Positions 1 through 10,679 of a stretch of 64,000 bases of DNA are shown here, one piece after another (the first letter of the stretch is position 1; the number at the start of each line of letters is the position of its first letter). The notes under the pieces were generated by a model. That model was given only the letters and a program-made list of their open reading frames with translations, ran no database searches and was not told the DNA's origin. This stretch comes from Dolomedes plantarius. Lineage: Eukaryota; Arthropoda; Arachnida; Araneae; Dolomedidae. The position numbers and the translations under genes are program-made. The DNA lies in assembly GCA_907164885.2 (NCBI GenBank), contig OU015499.1, forward strand, positions 163,003,129 through 163,067,128, written 5' to 3'.

Positions 1-100
1 ACATACAGTACAGTTTATCTTCTGTGTGGGAGCGGAGATGTGTTTTTAACTCATCCTGTCGAGAAAATCTTTTCTCACATAAAGTACAGGCGAAAGGCCT
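1..100 (-). pseudogene. Zinc-finger relic downstream of the ZNF1 stop codon
   Basis: Read on the minus strand in the ZNF1 frame, the bases just past the TAG at 101-103 encode one more C2H2 finger (RPFACTLCEKRF..., linker HTEDK) and run off the window edge. The stop sits where the linker HTGE(K/R)P would have GAG, so a single G-to-T change explains it. The same finger type (SRQDEL helix) is intact inside ZNF3. The array was therefore longer before the nonsense change, or continues in a related allele. Confidence 0.75.
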
Positions 101-1414
101 CTATCCTGTGTGGGTGCGGAGATGTGTTTCTAAAGATCTCTGTAAACAAAATTTTTTCCCACATACAGTGCAGGCGAAAGGTTTCTCTCCTGTGTGGATG
201 CGGAGATGTCTTCTTAAATCACCGTTTTCAGAAAATCTTTTCCCACATACAGTGCAGGCGAAAGGTTTCTCTCCTGTGTGGATGCGGAGATGTCTTCTTA
301 AATCACCGTTTTCAGAAAATCTTTTCTCACATACCGTGCAGGCGAAAGGTTTCTCTCCTGTGTGGATGCGGAGATGTATTTTTAAATCACCCCTTCGAGA
401 AAAATTTTTCTCACATACCGTGCAGGCGAAAGGTTTCTCTCCAGTGTGGATGCGGAGATGCATTTTTAAATTACCCTGTTGAGAAAATCTTTTCTCACAT
501 ACCGTGCAGGCGAAAGGTTTATCTCCTGTGTGGGTGCGGAGATGCATTTTTAAATTACTCTGTTGAGAAAATCTTTTCTCACATACCGTGCAGGCGAAAG
601 GTTTATCCCCTGTGTGGGTCCGGAGATGTATTTTTAAAGGACCCTGAAGAGAAAATTTTTTCTCACATACTGTGCATGCGAAAGGTTTATCTCCTGTGTG
701 GGTCCGGAGATGTATTTTTAAAGGACCCTGAAGAGAAAATTTTTTCTCGCATACCGTGCAGGCGAAAGATTTATCTCCTGTGTGGATGCGGATATGTCTT
801 TTTAAATCAAACTGTACAGCAAATTTCTTCTCACATACAGTGCAGGCGAAAGGTTTCTCTCCTGTGTGGATGCGGAGATGTAATTTTAAATCACCCCTTC
901 GAGAAAAAATTTTCTCGCATACCGTGCAGGCGAAAGGTTTCTCTCCTGTGTGGACGCGGAGATGCATTTTTAAATTAAACTGTAGAGAAAATCTTTTCTC
1001 ACATAACGTGCAGGCGAAAGGTTTATCTCCTGTGTGGGTGCGGAGATGCACTTTTAAATTACTCTGTTGAGAAAATCTTTTCTCACATACCGTGCAGGCG
1101 AAAGGTTTATCTCCTGTGTGGGTCCGGAGATGTATTATTAAAGGACCCTGAAGAGAAAATTTTTTCTCACATACCGTGCAGGCGAAAGGTTTATCTCCTG
1201 TGTGGGTCCGGAGATGTATTTTTAAAGAACCCCGAAGAGAAAATTTTTTCTCACATACCGTGCAGGCGAAAGGTTTATGTCCTGTGTGGGGGCGGAGATG
1301 TCTTATTAAATTTCTCTGTCTATCAAATCTTCTCTCGCATACAGTGCATGCGAAAAGGTTCTCTACTGTGAGGGTAGAGGAAGTATTATCAGCAATGTGG
1401 TAGGAATTATGCAT
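101..1414 (-). CDS. ZNF1: poly-C2H2 zinc-finger protein, 15 fingers, 437 codons
   Basis: A likely nuclear DNA-binding protein of the tandem C2H2 class. After a 22-residue leader (MHNSYHIADN...), 15 canonical fingers repeat every 28 residues from Cys23, each of the form FACTVCEKxF-x5-L-x2-HLRTHTG(E/D)KP, and all keep both Cys and both His ligands. No KRAB, ZAD, BTB or SCAN domain is seen. Fingers 2-4 and 8-10 are near repeats, as are 13 and 14, which shows recent 84-bp-register duplication. The start is the first ATG in frame. Upstream sequence homologous to the ZNF2 N terminus is broken, so the true 5' end may lie in an unseen exon. The frame ends at a TAG replacing a linker Glu codon. Expression and function are unknown; a young paralogue of ZNF3. 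Confidence 0.8.
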   Translation of the reverse strand: MHNSYHIADNTSSTLTVENLFACTVCERRFDRQRNLIRHLRPHTGHKPFACTVCEKKFSLRGSLKIHLRTHTGDKPFACTVCEKKFSLQGPLIIHLRTHTGDKPFACTVCEKRFSQQSNLKVHLRTHTGDKPFACTLCEKRFSLQFNLKMHLRVHTGEKPFACTVCEKIFSRRGDLKLHLRIHTGEKPFACTVCEKKFAVQFDLKRHIRIHTGDKSFACTVCEKKFSLQGPLKIHLRTHTGDKPFACTVCEKKFSLQGPLKIHLRTHTGDKPFACTVCEKRFSQQSNLKMHLRTHTGDKPFACTVCEKRFSQQGNLKMHLRIHTGEKPFACTVCEKNFSRRGDLKIHLRIHTGEKPFACTVCEKRFSENGDLRRHLRIHTGEKPFACTVCGKRFSENGDLRRHLRIHTGEKPFACTVCGKKFCLQRSLETHLRTHTG

Positions 1415-1636
1415 ATTTAATGAGGCCGACTGTGAAAATCTGTGACATAAATGACATTCAAAAACGTCCTCGGTGCGAGAAATAATCTATGCACTGCAAC
1501 TTTTTATATTTAGACAAATTCTACATGTGTTACATGGAGAGAATTCATCTTCCGTTTGAGTTGGGTTTGGCTTGCAGGAATGGCTTTCGTTGGAAGGCTC
1601 TTATAGACTGGAAATGCACATTTCCTTTTCTGGCAT
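1415..1636 (-). pseudogene. Decayed N-terminal coding region of ZNF1
   Basis: Minus-strand sequence aligning with codons upstream of the first finger in ZNF2 and with the open frame upstream of ZNF3. It includes an ATG at 1634-1636 equivalent to an early ZNF2 Met, the CNTC motif region and an extra degenerate finger (CHLC...H...H). The ZNF1 copy has an in-frame TAA shared with ZNF3, a TAG at 1488-1490 and a one-base deletion relative to ZNF3 in a T run near 1470, so it cannot be read through. Homology of the 5' flank to 47252-47608 continues to about 1770. Confidence 0.65.
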
Positions 1637-1771
1637 GCCGACGTGTACACGATGAGAAAACTAACTGCTAGCAATACGTTGAACTTTAAAACTTGTGGAC
1701 ACCTCGAACATTCTAGTATCGTATCGTACAATCTGTACCGAGCACCTGTAAAGACAGGAGAAAGAAATTGA

Positions 1772-1774
<3 letters not shown>

Positions 1775-1809
<35 letters not shown>
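1775..1809. repeat. (AT)n microsatellite
   Basis: Uninterrupted alternating A/T dinucleotides at the distal edge of the ZNF1/ZNF3 shared 5' flank. The ZNF3 copy has no such run at the matching place (47608 onward), so the array arose or expanded after duplication, or came with the repeat that follows. Confidence 0.9.
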
Positions 1810-1812
<3 letters not shown>

Positions 1813-2052
1813 ATTTTTCACGCCAATGTTCCAGAAATGGAACATCAAAATTCTGTAAAAAATACTATTGGTATTGCTCCATAAAATTTATTAAGTCGAA
1901 CGAAAGTATGGATTGATTTTTTGGCATCGAGGTTACGTTAATAAAATACTGTTTAGGGGGAACTTGTAATTTCGGTCTTTTTTCTAATTTTCGGTGAACG
2001 AAGTTCAAAAATTCATATAAAATTCAAAATTTATCAAATGTTTTTATAAATG

Positions 2053-2405
2053 TGAGCGCGGTAGCCCAGTTGGCAAGAGCAGCGGGCCAGTGATCTGAAC
2101 GTCCCTGGTTCGATGCTCGTCTCTGCAAATACACCACCGTGTTCACTCATGGTGGCCGGCGCACGTAAAATTGGTCGTGGCTGCAATGTCCACCAAGTTC
2201 TCAAATTTACCTCTGGAGTTGCAGGGTCAAGCGTTCCGGTCTCGTCACTTGACTCGGCTCAAAATGACGGGACCGGTCATTTAGCCAAGTCGGACTCCGA
2301 CCCTTGTGGTGCTGATTCAAAACAGGAACCGTACCCTCATCGCCCATAGCCATCGGGAGTTGATCTGGTGTCAACTGTCGGTCAAGGCGCATAAGCAACA
2401 ACATA
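2053..2405 (+). repeat. tRNA-derived SINE
   Basis: The 5' end reads like a tRNA gene: an A-box-like TAGCCCAGTTGG is followed about 45 bases later by a B-box GGTTCGATGCT. A non-tRNA body follows, with an AT-poor composition unlike its surroundings, ending near GGCGCATAAGCAACAACATAA. It is too diverged in its anticodon arm and continues too far to be a functional tRNA. It would be transcribed by RNA polymerase III and moved by a LINE in trans. No clear target-site duplication was found. Confidence 0.7.
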
Positions 2406-2880
2406 AGTGTGAGTAATTAAATACGATCATTTTGTTGGTAGAACATAAGTTACGACAAAAAGGATTAAATTTTGTTACTATTAGGCAAGAAATTTGCTTG
2501 TTCCAGAATTGGAACATTCGAGTGCAAAGGTTAGTTTTTTAACATGATAAAGTCTTATTGATTACAGTGTATAGAAATACTGATAAACATTTTTCGAATT
2601 ATCGAGAGGTTTTAGTAAGCGTCGACGAAAGATATTTATGACATTGATCTACTTTCGATTCACCTGCTTCCCCTGTTTCACAAACACGCGCTCTACGACG
2701 GATCTGAAGTGAGCCACTCATAGCTGCCCCTGAAAAACGAGTTTGTTGATAGGACTTCGTTTATGACTCAACTGGAGAGGCACATATATTGGAAATTAAC
2801 GTTATACGGAGTTTTTATTCTTTTCCTTTGCTCTGCGAATTTCTTCCGTTAGTAAGGATACGTCACACTGATTAGATTCA

Positions 2881-3357
2881 AAACCATTTCGGACTGCAGA
2901 AGAGGCACTTGATTATTTTTTCACATTATCGAATGATTCTGAAAAAGAATGTAATGGTATTTGTCAGCTGCCTCCAGAAGAAAGTGGATGTTTAACAGAA
3001 GAGGAAGATATAAATGAGGATATTTTTGGGCCTGTTCTGCCAGTAGATGCTTGTGGTCAAGATGAAATATCTACAAAAATAGATGTTAATGGAATATCTA
3101 ATGAAGGCGGATTTGATCCTGAAGTACCTTCAACTTTAACGGGAAGACCGCATTTGAAGCGAAAATTAAAGTCAAAAGAGAAAAATATCCAACACTGCTA
3201 GAAAAAAATGAAAGTTTTAAAAAAAATCCTAAAAACTGATAGAAAACATTTCAGAAATTTTCTCAGTGCTAAGTTGGTTACTTTATCTCCAGTTGAAATA
3301 TTTCACAAGTTCAGACTAATAGAATATTTATTGTATTTATCGAATACTAGCTGAAGT
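2881..3357 (+). pseudogene. piggyBac-family transposase, N-terminal fragment (pseudogene)
   Basis: The frame from 2881 reads an acidic N-terminal region (KPFRTAEEALDYFF..., then runs of Glu/Asp, then a basic KRKLK segment), typical of PGBD transposases before the catalytic domain. It stops at a TAG near 3200. A shifted frame further on reads LSPVEIFHKFRLIEYLLYLS, the start of the DDE_Tnp_1_7 domain. Coding similarity ends abruptly at about 3350, where an unrelated interspersed repeat begins. Confidence 0.7.
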
Positions 3358-5190
3358 ACCCGGTGTTGCCCGGGATTTTAAGAATGTTTGTTAACCAAAA
3401 TGAATTTAAAAATTAACACAGTATAAATAACATACAAAAAATACATGTGAAATGTTATACACATCTCAAAATTTAGGAATTTGAGCCTTTCATCATTCTA
3501 GAACTAAAATCTGAAAAGTAAAAATGTCAAATTGTCTGTTTGTTAAACAAAATTAATTTAAAACTAAACACAGTATAAATAACATAGAAGAAAACATGTG
3601 AAATGTTATACACACGAATAAAAGGAAAACCCAATATAAAAATATATAAATTTATAATAAACTCCGCAGAATTCAGCTAGATTTAATCTTTCATCATCAG
3701 GGCAAAAAAAAAACCCCTGAAATTATAGGTTCAGCAGAATTTTTCAATAGAACCATGGACTGACTCCAGCATTGACTCTTAAAAAAATGAAGTGTTTGAT
3801 TAAGGGCTACAAATCATTCAACTCCTCTCCACATTAAACTCCTATAAACATCCTCTACATATTAAATTCCTTTTCTCTCCATAATAAACTTCTCAGAATT
3901 TTGGTAAATTCAGCCTTTCATTATACTACCACTAAAAGCTGAAACATCCTCCCCAGAAATATAAATCTATTAATTACAATAATTAAGCACTTACCAATGT
4001 ATAAATTAAACAAAAGCTTTTTAACCAACATTTGAATAATTCGTAAATGAAAAAGCACATGAAAATAAAGATAATAAGAACTTCCGAAATCAAAATTAAT
4101 TACCGTTAATTTTTAATGAATAAGAAACCAACATAATATGAATAAAAACGATAGTTGTTTAAAAGCATATGAAAATAACGCTATTATAAAGATAATAATA
4201 AAAAAAGCATATGAAAATAATGCTCGCGCATGAAGTTAACGTTATGATATAAAGATAATAATAATATAAACCGCGTGCATAAAATATTTAGCTCTTCAAG
4301 CGAAATAAATTAATTTTTAGAAAAAACCACTTTTAATCGAGAAATTAAATACATTGCACAAAAGTTGGTAAAATCAAAAAGAAAATATTATAAATGGGTT
4401 GGAATACTAAAAGTTTAAAATAGTGGCGCCATCTACTGCACTCTGTGAATCGAGAGTCGCATCCTTCAGAAATTGCTGGTATTTTATTAATTAAAAATAT
4501 TGAAAAGTTCTTGTGGGTCGGTAAATATACATGTGGGAACAGTTTTAAGATTTATAAATTATCAACCTACACAGGTGATAATTTATCCGGCGTTGCCCGA
4601 GATTTGAAGAATGTTAACCAAAATCAATTTAAAAATTAGCACAGTATAAATAACATACAAAAAATACATGTGAAATGTTATACACATCTCAGAATTTAGG
4701 AATTTCCGCTTTTCATCATTGTAGCACTAAAATATGAAAAATAAAAGCGTCAAATTGTCTAAAGTTTGTTAACCAAAACTGAAAAAAAAGTTTGTTTACC
4801 AAAATCTATTAAAAAACTAAACACAGTATAAATAACATATCATAAAAAAAGCTGAAAAAAATAATAAAATAAAAGCTGAAATAAAAAAGGCCGTTATTAA
4901 AAAGCTGAAATTCCAGGTTTAGCAGAAATCACACAGCCGGTATTCGAACCCGGGTCAAAATTTCAGGAAGTACGCGGTCTTCCGCATGCACCACGATGAC
5001 ACAGTATTATGAAAAGTTAAGTGAAAGATATTCGAACTGTGATTATTGGAAAGTTTGTGTGGATTGGTGAATATACATGTAAGAGGAGTTTTAAGTCAGA
5101 AATAAGTTAGCAGCATAGAAGCTTAGTCTTTAGCTCTTCAATACACACAAAGATACAGGCGAGGGGGTTGCACTAACAATTAAAAAGATC
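3346..5190. repeat. Diverged direct repeats splitting the piggyBac transposase
   Basis: Two long copies begin at about 3350 (CTAGCTGAAGTACCCGGTGT...) and about 4570 (GATAATTTATCCGGCGTTGC...). Both continue with GAATGTT, AACACAGTATAAATAACATA and GTGAAATGTTATACACATCTC. Partial copies start near 3538 and 4793. The rest is AT-rich with no convincing reading frame. The stretch sits exactly between the N- and C-terminal halves of one transposase, so it entered that element after insertion. The repeat family is not identified from sequence alone. Confidence 0.6.
4905..5010 (-). repeat. tRNA-like SINE head, minus strand
   Basis: The complement contains GGGTTCGAATACCGG, a good polymerase III B-box, with an A-box-like TGGTGCATGCGG about 45 bases upstream in the same orientation. 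The stem regions do not pair well enough for a functional tRNA. I read it as the tRNA-derived head of a second SINE family within the composite repeat. Confidence 0.45.
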
Positions 5191-5192
5191 TC

Positions 5193-5850
5193 ATGACACT
5201 TAGTTATCCAGTGTTAAAAATACAGAAAAGCATGAAATTTCCTTTGACAACTCTTTCTCATTACATAAGATCTTTACAGAGTTGTCTGAAAAATGTTTCA
5301 AAAGAACTGGCACGACACCGGAATTTCGGACAGGAAGATGTCCTCCCAGATCACCAAATAAAGCCTCAAAATGGCAAAGGGGAAATGTTTAGTACTGAAA
5401 TGACGGCCAATATTTGATTTGCCGAAGAAAAGACAGAACTGTTGCAACTATAGCACCGAATTATTCGACACATGAGCCTATCGGTAAAACCAAGCGATTC
5501 TGTCCAGCACAAAAAAAGAGAACTGATGTTTCTCAGCCACGCCTGATAAAAACGTACAGTGAGGGAATGGAAGGTGTGGATTTGCGAGACAGACTTCTTG
5601 GATCATATTGACATTATGTTTAGAAGCAAAAATTGGTATTGGAATCTATTTAAAAATACTCAAAACATGGCTGTCACTGCTAGATGAATTTTGCATTTAC
5701 ATTTGCACAGAGGTACAGCAGCTGAACAATCATATATCAATTTTCGGAGAGAAGTAACTTTGTGTTTCCTTCGCATGAAACCGAAAATCCACTCCGTTCC
5801 TGGACTTCGCGCACATTACTCTGAGTCTTTCAATCAGGTGCACATTATCT
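5193..5850 (+). pseudogene. piggyBac-family transposase, C-terminal fragment (pseudogene)
   Basis: One frame reads FDNSFSLHKIFTELSEK, the region of the second catalytic Asp. It continues through TGxxPEFRTGRCPxRSPN, then RRKDRTVATIAPNYSTHEP, KTKRFCPAQKKR and GMEGVDLRDRLLGSY around the third catalytic Asp. A following segment (LHLHRGTAAEQSYINFRREV) is the distal domain. Stops near 5387-5393 and 5610 and several frame changes show it is dead. It is a different family from the intact piggyBac at 42693-45254. Confidence 0.75.
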
Positions 5851-8800
5851 TGTGCCGGCTATTTTTCTCCTATATCCGGTTATTTTTCTGCTTAACTTGT
5901 GATATTTCTGAATAACGTTTGAAAATTTACTTACAACTACTAAAAAATTGTGCACAAAAACTGAGATTTCAATTTAAATGTAGTTAATCATATTTATAAA
6001 ACAATGTGAAAAAACTAAGTGTTTCCTACTTGGGCTTATGGGTTTGTTTAGGCATATTACTTTGGATTTTAGTTTGGTGGCTATAGATATTTTTCACCGC
6101 ACTGTTTCCATTTGTGTGTTGAAAAATATCATATTATTGTAAATTCTAATGAATTTATACTATTGTAAATACATTAGAATTTACAATAGTATAAATTCTT
6201 CAAATTTCTTTCCGTTCATTTACCGTACAATAGTGTTTTTATGCGATTCTTCACATAATGTGAATCAAACATTTCAAAATAGTTACGTGTGGACCTTTTG
6301 TAGTCTATGAGATATACGTCAGGAATACACAGCTGATAAGGTCTGTTCCAGACCAACACCTTTTAAATATTGTATTACGAGATCATAAACACGGAAAAAA
6401 AATTCTAAACAAAATAAATCCACACAGTTTCGATGTGATACTCCTTAAAAATTACTTGTGACAACAATTTTATATTTTCACAGAGATATTAAATCAGAAC
6501 TGCTTAAAATAGTTTTACCCATGTTAGTTCTCACGCAATATATATTCGAATTTTTTTTTGTGTACACTCCCCGGGTTGTAAATAAAATATGCCGAATGAA
6601 TGTAGGGTGTGACTTGAATCTCAACCAGTCACATACTGATTGGACACAGCTCGGTATTGTAGTAAAGAAACAATTTCACAGCCGTCACAGGAAAAAAAAT
6701 TACATATACAAACTTCTGTACAAGAACAATTACATTATATATCGGTCTTACTAAAATTCCTCATATTTTACATCTTATATTATGAATTTTTTAAAAAAAT
6801 AATTATTTTTTTTGGAGGGGGGGGGGAGTAAGTGTTTAAATTTATGTAAGGATTTTTAACTAAAGTTCAATTTTTCTAAAAAATTATGTTTTTAGATTTC
6901 GGCCCTTCTATAAAACGTTCCAAACAATTTTATATATCCTGATTCCGGCACGTCTTCCTCATTTGGCATTCATTTTTTACACTTTTTCATGGCGGATGGA
7001 TATTCAATGGTTACGCAAGCTTTTATATTAAATTTTATTCTTATAAATGCTCATTTATGCCTTTCCACGAAAAAAGTCTTTATTTTCTATTGTATTCACA
7101 GTGGATGTTGGGCAAAAGAGTCCTTAACAAAGTCTATGGCTAAAGAGTAATGCTGGCATTTTATGACATTCTTTGAGATTGGGTGATAAGAACCGTAAAC
7201 ATTTTTTCCAATTCTGAATTGCATACATCCACTAAGCTAGCTATGTAAGCACAAAGGGGGACTACTATGTAATAAAAGTACAAGAAATAAATGATCTAAT
7301 TCTGCAAAAATATACTATAAAAATGATCTATAGCTATAAAAATGTACACTGGGACCCAAAATGCGAACTGACTTGTATTATCTTTTAAATACTCTCCATA
7401 CTTGTTGATAATAATAAAATAGTTTTACTATAAATCTAAAAAAGCTAAGAGATAAAATTAAAAACTAAGAATAAGTAGAATTAGATTGATTAGCTTGAAT
7501 TACCGTTCTACCGGATAATAAAAAATATAAAATGATAGTGTGATTCAGAGAATATTGGAAAACCATTTTGTTCTTATAGTATAAGGTAATCTCATAACAT
7601 TTTTTCATATCAAGTCAAATGATTTCCTCAAAGACTGGAAATATTTAGGTCAGATCTCTACAATACAATTCAGCGCTACAGGAAATGTGATGAAGATTAA
7701 ACTATACCTATTATAACACTTTTTCATTAGAGAAAATTACACCATCCTCCTCATAAACATTCAGATAAAAAAAAGCAATAAATCATTTTTCGTGATAGAG
7801 TATAAAATATTTTATTCCTCAGTCATAAATGTATGCACTGAAAGTAACTGCAAAAGTGTAATACCATATTTAACAAAACAGTGATTAAAGAAACATATAT
7901 ACATAGTATACAAAACAGTAATACTCCCACAAATAAATTTTTTTAGGGATAAATAAATAAAAAAAACATAATCTACAGTCATAAAAAAAATCCTGAAATG
8001 ATGAAATTTAAACTGTATAGTTCATATACAAACATGGCTATGGTCTTTTTATAAATTATTTCCCATCAAACTATTTTTTCTTTCCTGGGATATGAAAAAA
8101 TATTTTTTCTGTATTTTGTACATACAAGCTCAGGTGAGGATAATAGCAAAACATTTATTGTCTTTATTTCCAGCAAATGTGAAAGAAAGAAAAAGATATT
8201 GCCTAACAAACAAGTTATTGTTAGTTTCAAAATAAATTGTACGCCAAAGTTCTTTTAATAAATCTCATTGCAGTATCAAATATTTACACACTGGTATAAG
8301 GCAGTTAACAATAATGGATTGTTGAGCTTATACCACAATGCAAAAAATCAGAAAACTCAAGATATCTGGGGTATAGGGTTTGGTTTATGGGCATTAAGAA
8401 CTTTTATAATATAACTAACCATTTTTTGAGGTAGAGAGTTACAATCTATCGCATTAGTGATTGGATTACAGAGTACAAGAGAGAGAGAGAGAGGATTTAA
8501 AGTAATTTTATTCAAATTTCATTAACTTTGTCTACAAACTTCATGTTTTCATTAAAACATTTTCATAAAATTCAGAGCCACTTTCAGGTTTCTCAACAAA
8601 ATCATCACTTATAAATAGATGAGATATAAAAGTGAAAAAATGAGGTGCAAGAAAATGCCATATGACACCATAAATATGCCAACCTAAATTTGTATTAAGT
8701 TCTGAACACAACTGCATATTTACCTATGAATACAAATAACACATTCGGATTATTTCTAATTACATGTTAGATTTTCAAGGAGGAACTAGACATAATTCGG

Positions 8801-9079
8801 AATTATCTGATTTCCCGAGAAATGATTATTTATGTTTTTAACATCTTGGAAGCCTCCTGTCAGTGGCAACTCTACATAGAGGTGAAATAGGCAGAACCTA
8901 GGGCCTTGTGTGGCTCAAACGAATGAAAGTACATATTTGCATGCATATTTTTGTTATGAGTTTAAATGACATCTGAGACTGAAAGAAAATTCTTTAAAAT
9001 ACTAATGAATTAAATTTTATTATATGAATTCAGCATTTTAGTAGTAGCATGGTATGATATATTGACAAAAATTATCTTC

Positions 9080-10679
9080 ATAAGTAAGCTATGGCCAAGA
9101 GAATACATGGAGCTGCTTTCAGCTATAAAACACTTCAAACTGTTTATTACTTCGATAGCAGAGTACAGAAACAGCGGGATGGTGTCAGTAATGATCACAG
9201 CAAATGAAATTGCTGAATGTTTTAAAAGAATTTAAGAAAATTAAGAGGAGGAAGAAATAAAACATTTTTTCAGTACAAAATACCACACGAATGGAGTGAA
9301 AATTCAGGAGACACGTTCAAAACAGAGTATTTTTACATGGATATTGTCATAATTTGTCAGGGCTGTACTACAAGTTTTCAGAGCTGAAGAAATATGAACA
9401 AAATTTTGGGTTTATTCATGACATAAATTGGTTAAATGAAAAATCTGAAGAAATTATCCATAGTTGCCAGTAGGCCTGGGCGATGTATCGATACATCGTG
9501 AAAAACCGGTGTGAAGCCGACATCGTCACACCGGTTTCAGAATTTTCAAATCGGCGATATATCGTAACATCGCGATTTCCCGGTGTCCCACAAACAGTTC
9601 CGATGTTTCTGTGTGCGCATGCGCGATGTCGCATCGTTTGGTCGGCGATTTCCCGGTATTCGATGTTTGTACACATGCGCGGTTTTTTCTATATCACATC
9701 GCTTAGCTTGAAGGGACGATTTTCCGGTTTCACACCGTCAATACTTAGACGGACTATAAATGACTGACGACTCCTCGGAATTCTTTTTGTGCATAAGGTG
9801 ATTTTCCATCACGTGACTTTCTCTTCGATGTTGTGATAGAGTGTGTTGTAGTGATAAGAAAGACGAAGCGATAAATCACAAAGGTCCAGACCAGCACAAG
9901 AGTCCTGCTTTCTGCACATGCGTGTGTGAACTTAGGATTTGTTTCGATTGTCAGTGTGTTTACTGTTAGGTTCTTTGGTCGTACTTCTTTTTAGAGTATT
10001 CAGCACGAAGTGTTATTACAAGACAGAGAACTGCATTGCTTCCAAAAATGCAGAAATGCAGATATTCTTGGCTCAAAATAAAAGCTATTTAAATGTTTAA
10101 TTAGTTTAGTCTATTGCAGGACAACAACCTGGTCTCATTTTTACGTATGAATCTATGTTACTTTTTTTAGGGAGGCACGCTGCCACCTGCTGGCTACGTT
10201 CGTGGTTAACATCGCCGTGGTTTACATCGTCACATCACGATGTTAGACTGACGATGTATCGTGATGTGAAAAATGTAACATCGCCCAGGCCTAGCTGCCA
10301 GAAAAGTGTGTGAAGTGAGGGAAAATTATACTTTGATATACTAGTAGAACTTTAAGAAGCACTGAAGATGTTTAGAAGAACTATACTTAAAGACTTAAAA
10401 GTTTGTGCTGTTCAAAAGTACATAATTGAGAACAGTATTGACCGAGTTTATCCAAAAATCTACGTGGTTATGATAATTATTTTGACTAGTCCAGTATCTG
10501 TATCTAGTGCTGAACAATTGTTCTCTAACTTAATGAAGACCTATTTGAGATCCACTATGTATAAAGAAAGGTAGTCTTCACTTGCAATATTATTAAATGA
10601 ATGATACATTGCTTCAAAATTGGTCTTTTCCACAATTATTGATGATTTTAGAGCTGCTGATAGTAGAAAAGTTGTTTAG
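9080..10679 (+). pseudogene. hAT transposase remnant 'a' in block A (ZMYM1-like), interrupted by a MITE
   Basis: Before the MITE, one frame reads WPREYMELLSAIKHFKLFI through AEYRNSG to NEIAECFKRI and stops. Further on comes a segment ending YEQNFGFIHDINWLNEKSEE. After the MITE (9471-10293) the frame resumes as the hAT C-terminal dimerisation domain (SPVSVSSAEQLFSNLMKTYL, then LRSTM), ending at a TAG at 10677-10679. Stops and frameshifts throughout mark a pseudogene. The block B copy (54190-56280) is more decayed and carries a mariner-like element instead of the MITE. Confidence 0.7.
9471..10293. mobile_element. hAT-type MITE with 8-bp target-site duplication
   Basis: It is bounded by a perfect 16-bp inverted repeat TAGGCCTGGGCGATGT and flanked by GTTGCCAG (9463-9470) and GCTGCCAG (10294-10301), one mismatch in eight. 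The equivalent place in block B (about 54590) reads CATAGTTGCCACCAAACTGT with no insert, so the empty site supports insertion. At 823 bp it has no transposase frame. The interior is crowded with CGATGT/ACATCG words near both ends (for example CGATGTATCGATACATCG) and CCGG motifs, giving a strongly self-complementary sequence. Confidence 0.85.

Larger units (their letters stand above)
1811..6032 (+). mobile_element. Composite wreck of a PGBD-type piggyBac element carrying other insertions
   Basis: This 4.2-kb stretch separates the ZNF1 5' flank from block A. It holds two piggyBac transposase fragments in the same orientation (2881-3357 and 5193-5850) and a 3' tail (about 5928-6030) that recurs at 48895-48998. 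Near the left edge is the palindrome TGTTCCAGAAATGGAACA (about 1829-1846), which also occurs at 49010-49026 and in variant form near 2504, as expected for subterminal repeats of one family. A SINE (2053-2405) and diverged direct repeats (3346-5190) interrupt it. I could not fix outer TTAA sites, so the limits are approximate. Confidence 0.6.

Noticed and set aside
40..978. 312-codon plus-strand frame and other plus-strand frames over the zinc-finger arrays (also 21197-22165, 21661-22311, 46287-46686)
   Set aside because: Periodic shadows of the 84-bp finger repeat on the opposite strand; no independent coding signal.
2053..2125. Possible functional tRNA gene
   Set aside because: A- and B-boxes are present, but the arms do not pair well and sequence continues as a SINE body.
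4905..5010. Possible functional tRNA gene on the minus strand
   Set aside because: Good B-box only; stems do not close. Treated as a SINE head.
3346..5190. CRISPR-like spaced repeats
   Set aside because: Copies are few, long, diverged and irregularly spaced in a eukaryotic repeat context.
6458..6754. Plus-strand frame shared with 51572-51769 (TPRVVNKICRMNVGCDLNLN)
   Set aside because: Identity reflects the recent A/B duplication; starts differ and no domain is recognised.
9010..9198. 62-codon minus-strand frame, repeated at 54135-54323
   Set aside because: Antisense shadow of the hAT remnant, whose plus-strand frame matches the transposase.
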